Assembly: GCA_934777095.1 (NCBI GenBank)
Contig: CAKVNP010000059.1
Coordinates: 1 to 9,436, forward strand
Origin: an uncultured Clostridium sp.
Lineage (GTDB): Bacteria; Bacillota; Clostridia; Clostridiales; Clostridiaceae
DNA: 9,436 nucleotides
Direction of reading: 5' to 3'
Part shown: positions 6,673-9,436 of the stretch, in pieces
Position numbering within the stretch: the first letter of the stretch is position 1
Layout of the letters: each line of letters begins with the position of its first letter
Made by a program: the position numbers and the translations under genes
The notes under the pieces: model-generated
Databases searched by the model: none
What the model was told of the DNA's origin: nothing
What the model saw: only the letters and a program-made list of their open reading frames with translations

Positions 6673-8110
6673 ATGCTGTTTTATAGCTTTCTGATATACT
6701 ATTCATTAGTTGGACTGATGATGCATTTAATCCTATAAGATTAGCCTTTATTCCGTTTTTACCCAGCCTTGTTACTACCTTATCAATAGCATCAACGGCT
6801 GACTCATCACATACTCTTGATTCTAAAAAATCAATATAAATTTCTTCTATATCTTCATGATAATCAAAACTTGCAATAAACTTTTCACATGATGCAAAAA
6901 ACAAATATCCTTTAACTAAATATGTACTTCTATCTACATAATCAATTCGATCCACTTGTATATTTGATACCTTATTGGCAAAAAATATTGCTGCTAAAAT
7001 TATCCCTGCTATTACCCCATATGCTAAATTATCTGTAAATACTACTATAATAACTGTTACTATCATTACTATTGTATCTGTAATAGGAGTCTTATTCAGC
7101 TTGGCTATTGACTTAAAGTTAAATGTATCAAAAGAAACTATTAACATAACTGAAGCTAATGCTACTACAGGTATCTGCAGTACATAATCATTAAGAATAA
7201 TAATTGAAAACAGCATAAATACCCCGCCTAACAAAGTAGAAAGCCTGCCTCTTCCTCCATAAGTCTGATTTACGACTGTCTGTCCAATCATGCCACAGCC
7301 TGCAATTCCACCAAAAAATCCAGCAGTTACATTAGCTAATCCTTGACCTATTGATTCCCTGTTTTTATTACTTTCAGTATCTGTATTTTCATCAACAATT
7401 TGTGCAGTCAGTAATGATTCTACTAAACCTACAATAGCCAGCGATACTGAATATGGCAGTATAATTTTAAATGTCTCAATATTAAATGGAACATTTGGAA
7501 TGATAAATCTAGGAAGTTCCCTTGTCATCGCTCCCATATCCGCTATTCTTGGTATATCTAATTTATAAATTACAGCTATTATGCTTACTACCACAATTGA
7601 AACAATAGGAGCTGGTATAGCTTTGGTTATTTTTGGAAAGACATAGATAATTCCTATACTGATAGCTCCTAATAAAATCAAAATCCACGAACCATTAAAA
7701 TGCTGTATCTGAGATTTAAACATCATAATTCCCAAAGCATTTACAAAACCAATAGTAACCGGCTTAGGTATAAATCTTAAAAGGCTTCCCACCTTTAACA
7801 CGCCAAATATTATTTCAATAATTCCAGTAAGTATTGTTGCTGCTAACATATACTCTACACCATGTTCTCTTACAAGTGATGCTAAAACTAATGCCATTGA
7901 ACCAGCTGCCGCTGATATCATCCCTGGTCTTCCTCCAAAAATGGCTATAATTACTGATATGCAGAAAGACGAGTAAATTCCTATCATCGGATCTACACCT
8001 GCAACAATTGTAAAGCCAATTACTTCAGGTATTAAAGCCATACATACTACAAATCCTGCTAAGATATCCCCTTTTACATTTCCTAGCCATTCCTCTTTAT
8101 AATTCTTCAT
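6671..8110 (-). CDS. SulP-family inorganic anion transporter with C-terminal STAS domain
   Basis: A 479-residue inner-membrane carrier of the SLC26/SulP family, which moves sulfate, bicarbonate or other anions. Residues about 14-380 are strongly hydrophobic, with 10 or more membrane segments. They include the N-terminal signature region GDILAGFVVCMALIPEVIGFTIVAGVDPMIGIYSSF (14-49), the GGRPGMISAAAGSMALVLASLV core (59-80) and the GGIAGCGMIGQTVVNQTYGGRGRLS loop (267-291). Residues about 385-479 form the cytoplasmic STAS domain, with DES (435-437) at the usual anti-sigma-antagonist serine position. It is shorter than many SulP proteins (about 550) and similar in size to the B. subtilis YbaR-type group. 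The ATG at 8108-8110 has AGGAG 7 nt upstream. It lies only 20 bp after the alkyltransferase stop, so it is likely the last gene of that operon. The substrate cannot be told from sequence. Confidence 0.93.
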   Translation of the reverse strand: MKNYKEEWLGNVKGDILAGFVVCMALIPEVIGFTIVAGVDPMIGIYSSFCISVIIAIFGGRPGMISAAAGSMALVLASLVREHGVEYMLAATILTGIIEIIFGVLKVGSLLRFIPKPVTIGFVNALGIMMFKSQIQHFNGSWILILLGAISIGIIYVFPKITKAIPAPIVSIVVVSIIAVIYKLDIPRIADMGAMTRELPRFIIPNVPFNIETFKIILPYSVSLAIVGLVESLLTAQIVDENTDTESNKNRESIGQGLANVTAGFFGGIAGCGMIGQTVVNQTYGGRGRLSTLLGGVFMLFSIIILNDYVLQIPVVALASVMLIVSFDTFNFKSIAKLNKTPITDTIVMIVTVIIVVFTDNLAYGVIAGIILAAIFFANKVSNIQVDRIDYVDRSTYLVKGYLFFASCEKFIASFDYHEDIEEIYIDFLESRVCDESAVDAIDKVVTRLGKNGIKANLIGLNASSVQLMNSISESYKTA

Positions 8111-8130
8111 TTGTTCACTCCTATTTTACA

Positions 8131-8598
8131 TTACTTATTTCTATTTTCTAATTCTAGCAGATATTTCTTTATATTAAGCCCGCCACCATAGCCAATAAGC
8201 TTGCCATTTCCCCCAATAACTCTGTGGCATGGTATAAATATAGATATGGGATTTTTATTATTTGCCATACCTACAGCCCTAGCTGCTTTATTGTTGCCTA
8301 TCTGTTCAGCGATATGCTTGTAGCTGACAGTTTCTCCATAAGGAATATCACATAAAGCTCGCCATACTTTTTGTTGAAAGTCTGTTCCCTGTGGATTTAA
8401 TTCTAATTCAAATTCCTTCCTGCTTCCTTCAAAGTATTGAGCAAGTTGTTTTACCGCTTCCTTTAAACCTTCACTTTCACTCTCATCATATCCGCTAAGC
8501 TTCTCATTACAGTTTAATATTAATTCTATTATTTTATTATCTTCCTCTACAATGCCTAAAGTTCCTATTGGGCTTTCATAATATACTATCTTTTTCAT
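8131..8598 (-). CDS. ogt: Methylated-DNA--protein-cysteine S-methyltransferase
   Basis: A 155-residue suicide DNA-repair protein that moves an alkyl group from O6-alkylguanine (and O4-alkylthymine) to its own cysteine. The active-site PCHRV is at 123-127 (Cys124), with the following IGGNGKLIGYGGGL loop. The DNA-binding helix-turn-helix spans about 88-116 (GETVSYKHIAEQIGNNKAARAVGMANNKNP), with the arginine-finger position in KAARAVG. The N-terminal domain is short, as in stand-alone Ogt/YqgX-type proteins, and there is no AraC-type Ada domain. The start is placed at ATG 8596-8598, because AGGAG lies 6 nt upstream and residues 2-14 (KKIVYYESPIGTL) match the family start. A longer reading beginning at GTG 8640 would add 14 residues from inside a hairpin and is rejected. 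It is 47 bp after the rubrerythrin-like gene and 20 bp before sulP. Confidence 0.95.
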   Translation of the reverse strand: MKKIVYYESPIGTLGIVEEDNKIIELILNCNEKLSGYDESESEGLKEAVKQLAQYFEGSRKEFELELNPQGTDFQQKVWRALCDIPYGETVSYKHIAEQIGNNKAARAVGMANNKNPISIFIPCHRVIGGNGKLIGYGGGLNIKKYLLELENRNK

Positions 8599-8616
8599 TT
8601 CAACTCCTATACAAAT

Positions 8617-8644
8617 TAAAGTGAAGCATCTATACTTCACTTTA
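8617..8644 (-). terminator. Hairpin between the rubrerythrin-like gene and ogt
   Basis: On the minus strand AAAGTGAAG (8635-8643) pairs perfectly with CTTCACTTT (8618-8626) around an 8-nt loop, and one more A-T pair extends it. It begins right after the stop codon at 8646. The 3' tail (AATTTGTA) is only weakly T-rich, so it may be a partial terminator or attenuator, or a transcript-stabilising hairpin, that lowers read-through into ogt. Confidence 0.55.
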
Positions 8645-8645
8645 T

Positions 8646-9059
8646 TTATTTCTTAATATTTTTGGCAATTTCCCTTAAAGTCTGCTCATGTTCTGCTTCT
8701 TCTGCATACATTGATTTAATCATCTTTAATGTCTGGGATAATCCTAAATTCTGTGCTTGTTTGGCTATATCTGCAATATAACTTATTTCAGAATTCTTCC
8801 CATTAGCAAGCCCTTCAATATGAGCTGCTACTTCCTCTGTAATCATTCCATTTAATAAGGCAAAAAGAGTTGAATGTCCTAATTCATCATCAGCCATTTC
8901 TTCCATCATTGCAGAATATTTTTCCTCTCCTCTTGCCTCTAAAATAAATGCTAGTGCTGAATATATAGCTGCTGAATTCAGCTTTCTCTTGGTTGCATAT
9001 TCCATCATCTTCTGAAGCTCTGTACCTTTAGTTTCACCTATAAAGCTTAAATCTGCCAT
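8646..9059 (-). CDS. Rubrerythrin-like ferritin-fold protein, no rubredoxin domain
   Basis: A 137-residue four-helix-bundle protein. Rubrerythrins use a di-iron centre to reduce peroxide in anaerobes, normally receiving electrons from a rubredoxin domain. Helix 2 carries MADDELGH (ExxH, about 54-61) and helix 4 carries AEEAEHEQTL (ExxH, about 119-128), both in the expected style. There is no C-terminal Cys-x-x-Cys rubredoxin module, so it would need an outside electron donor. In helix 1 the glutamate normally found 7 residues before the conserved tyrosine appears to be lysine (RKLNSAAIY), which could alter metal binding. The start at ATG 9057-9059 is chosen because AAAGGA is 9 nt upstream; longer readings that include FLLLKGMIN lack that spacing. 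It follows the gshF end by 74 bp and precedes ogt, suggesting a redox-stress neighbourhood. The family is fairly sure, the activity is not. Confidence 0.8.
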   Translation of the reverse strand: MADLSFIGETKGTELQKMMEYATKRKLNSAAIYSALAFILEARGEEKYSAMMEEMADDELGHSTLFALLNGMITEEVAAHIEGLANGKNSEISYIADIAKQAQNLGLSQTLKMIKSMYAEEAEHEQTLREIAKNIKK

Positions 9060-9133
9060 ATTTATCATTCCTTTCAACAATAAAAACAATTTATAACTTT
9101 AGTATTTCCCTAAGTACATTACTTCATTAATTT

Positions 9134-9436
9134 TTATATTAATTCTAATAGTTTTAATACTTCTACTGCAATTTTTCTTTCTTTTCCTTTATATGGATAA
9201 GAATGAATATGTATTGCAGGATTAAAGTTTAATTCTATAATTGCATAATTAGTATTTTCATCTTGATAATCTTCCAGCATCATATCAACACCACAGATTC
9301 TTGCACCTGCTGCTTTTGCAGAATCAATTGCTATTTTCTTAAACTTTTCTGGTATATCATCAGTATAATCAATACTATCGCCACCAGTACTTATATTAGA
9401 ATTTTCTCGTAAATATACAATTTCATCCTTTTTAGG
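9134..9436 (-). CDS. gshF: Glutathione biosynthesis bifunctional protein GshAB (GshF), C-terminal end
   Basis: Only the last 100 residues and the stop (TAA at 9134-9136) are in the window; the gene continues past the right edge. The fragment contains LRENSNISTGGDSID (9-23), AKAAGARICGVDMMLED (40-56) and YAIIELNFNPAIHIHSYPYKGK (64-85). These are the metal-binding and C-terminal parts of the ATP-grasp domain of GshF, which fuses glutamate-cysteine ligase with an ATP-grasp glutathione synthetase (GshB activity). Together they make glutathione from glutamate, cysteine and glycine in the cytoplasm. ELNFNP holds the Mg-binding Glu and Asn. A stand-alone cyanophycin-synthetase-like or other ATP-grasp ligase is a remote alternative. 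The call rests on the strong tail match; the N-terminal ligase domain is not visible here. The rubrerythrin-like gene follows 74 bp downstream; no clear terminator lies between them. Confidence 0.85.
   Translation of the reverse strand, partial: PKKDEIVYLRENSNISTGGDSIDYTDDIPEKFKKIAIDSAKAAGARICGVDMMLEDYQDENTNYAIIELNFNPAIHIHSYPYKGKERKIAVEVLKLLELI

Noticed and set aside
6975..7187. 70-codon plus-strand open frame inside the SulP gene
   Set aside because: It is the hydrophobic antisense shadow of membrane segments, with no independent signals.
8599..8640. N-terminal extension of Ogt starting at GTG 8640
   Set aside because: This GTG lies inside the hairpin after the previous gene and lacks an RBS; the ATG at 8596-8598 has a well-spaced AGGAG and matches the family start.
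9060..9089. N-terminal extension of the rubrerythrin-like protein (FLLLKGMIN)
   Set aside because: The AAAGGA site lies within this stretch at correct spacing for ATG 9057-9059, so the extension is most likely untranslated leader.

Overview
The window is AT-rich, and its codon use, strong AGGAGG-type ribosome binding sites, tryptophan T-box leader and gene families all point to a low-GC Firmicute, most likely Clostridium sensu stricto or a close relative. This assignment is an inference from style and gene content; there is no rRNA or other decisive marker. The window looks like ordinary chromosome: I see no transposase, integrase, CRISPR array, tRNA or rRNA gene.

Layout, left to right. Positions 1-66 (minus) hold the first 22 codons of an AsnC/Lrp-type regulator that runs off the left edge. 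Next, on the minus strand, is a 651-residue translational GTPase of the EF-G/Tet(M)-like superfamily (219-2174), with a terminator after it. Tryptophanyl-tRNA synthetase trpS (2281-3300, minus) follows, preceded by a complete T-box riboswitch (about 3343-3634) whose specifier triplet is TGG. Divergent from trpS is a full-length GH3-family acyl-acid-amido synthetase (3719-5431, plus), which carries the sequence motifs of the plant auxin/jasmonate-conjugating enzymes. A bidirectional terminator separates it from a convergent gene of unknown function (5479-5973, minus). That gene is divergent from a stand-alone YopX-domain gene (6151-6627, plus). A second, very strong bidirectional terminator (6626-6672) overlaps the stop codons of the YopX gene and the next minus-strand gene.

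The right third is a minus-strand run, in transcription order: the C-terminal end of a bifunctional glutathione synthetase gshAB/gshF (9134-9436, cut by the right edge), a short rubrerythrin-like ferritin-fold protein (8646-9059), an O6-alkylguanine-DNA alkyltransferase (8131-8598) and a SulP anion transporter with a STAS domain (6671-8110). The last two are only 20 bp apart and probably co-transcribed. The theme (thiol synthesis, di-iron or peroxide protein, alkylation repair, anion uptake) fits redox or electrophile stress, but this link is inferred from proximity only.

How the genes work together: trpS is controlled by uncharged tRNA-Trp through its T-box. The middle block (GH3, unknown gene, YopX) is made of independently transcribed units bounded by strong hairpins, and it is the least explained part. 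The most unusual items are the plant-type GH3 enzyme, whose start has no visible Shine-Dalgarno, the solitary YopX gene paired divergently with a small-barrel/acidic-tail protein, and the Tet(M)-like GTPase that lacks the domain IV loop sequence of true tetracycline protection proteins. I found no convincing wholly new multi-gene system.
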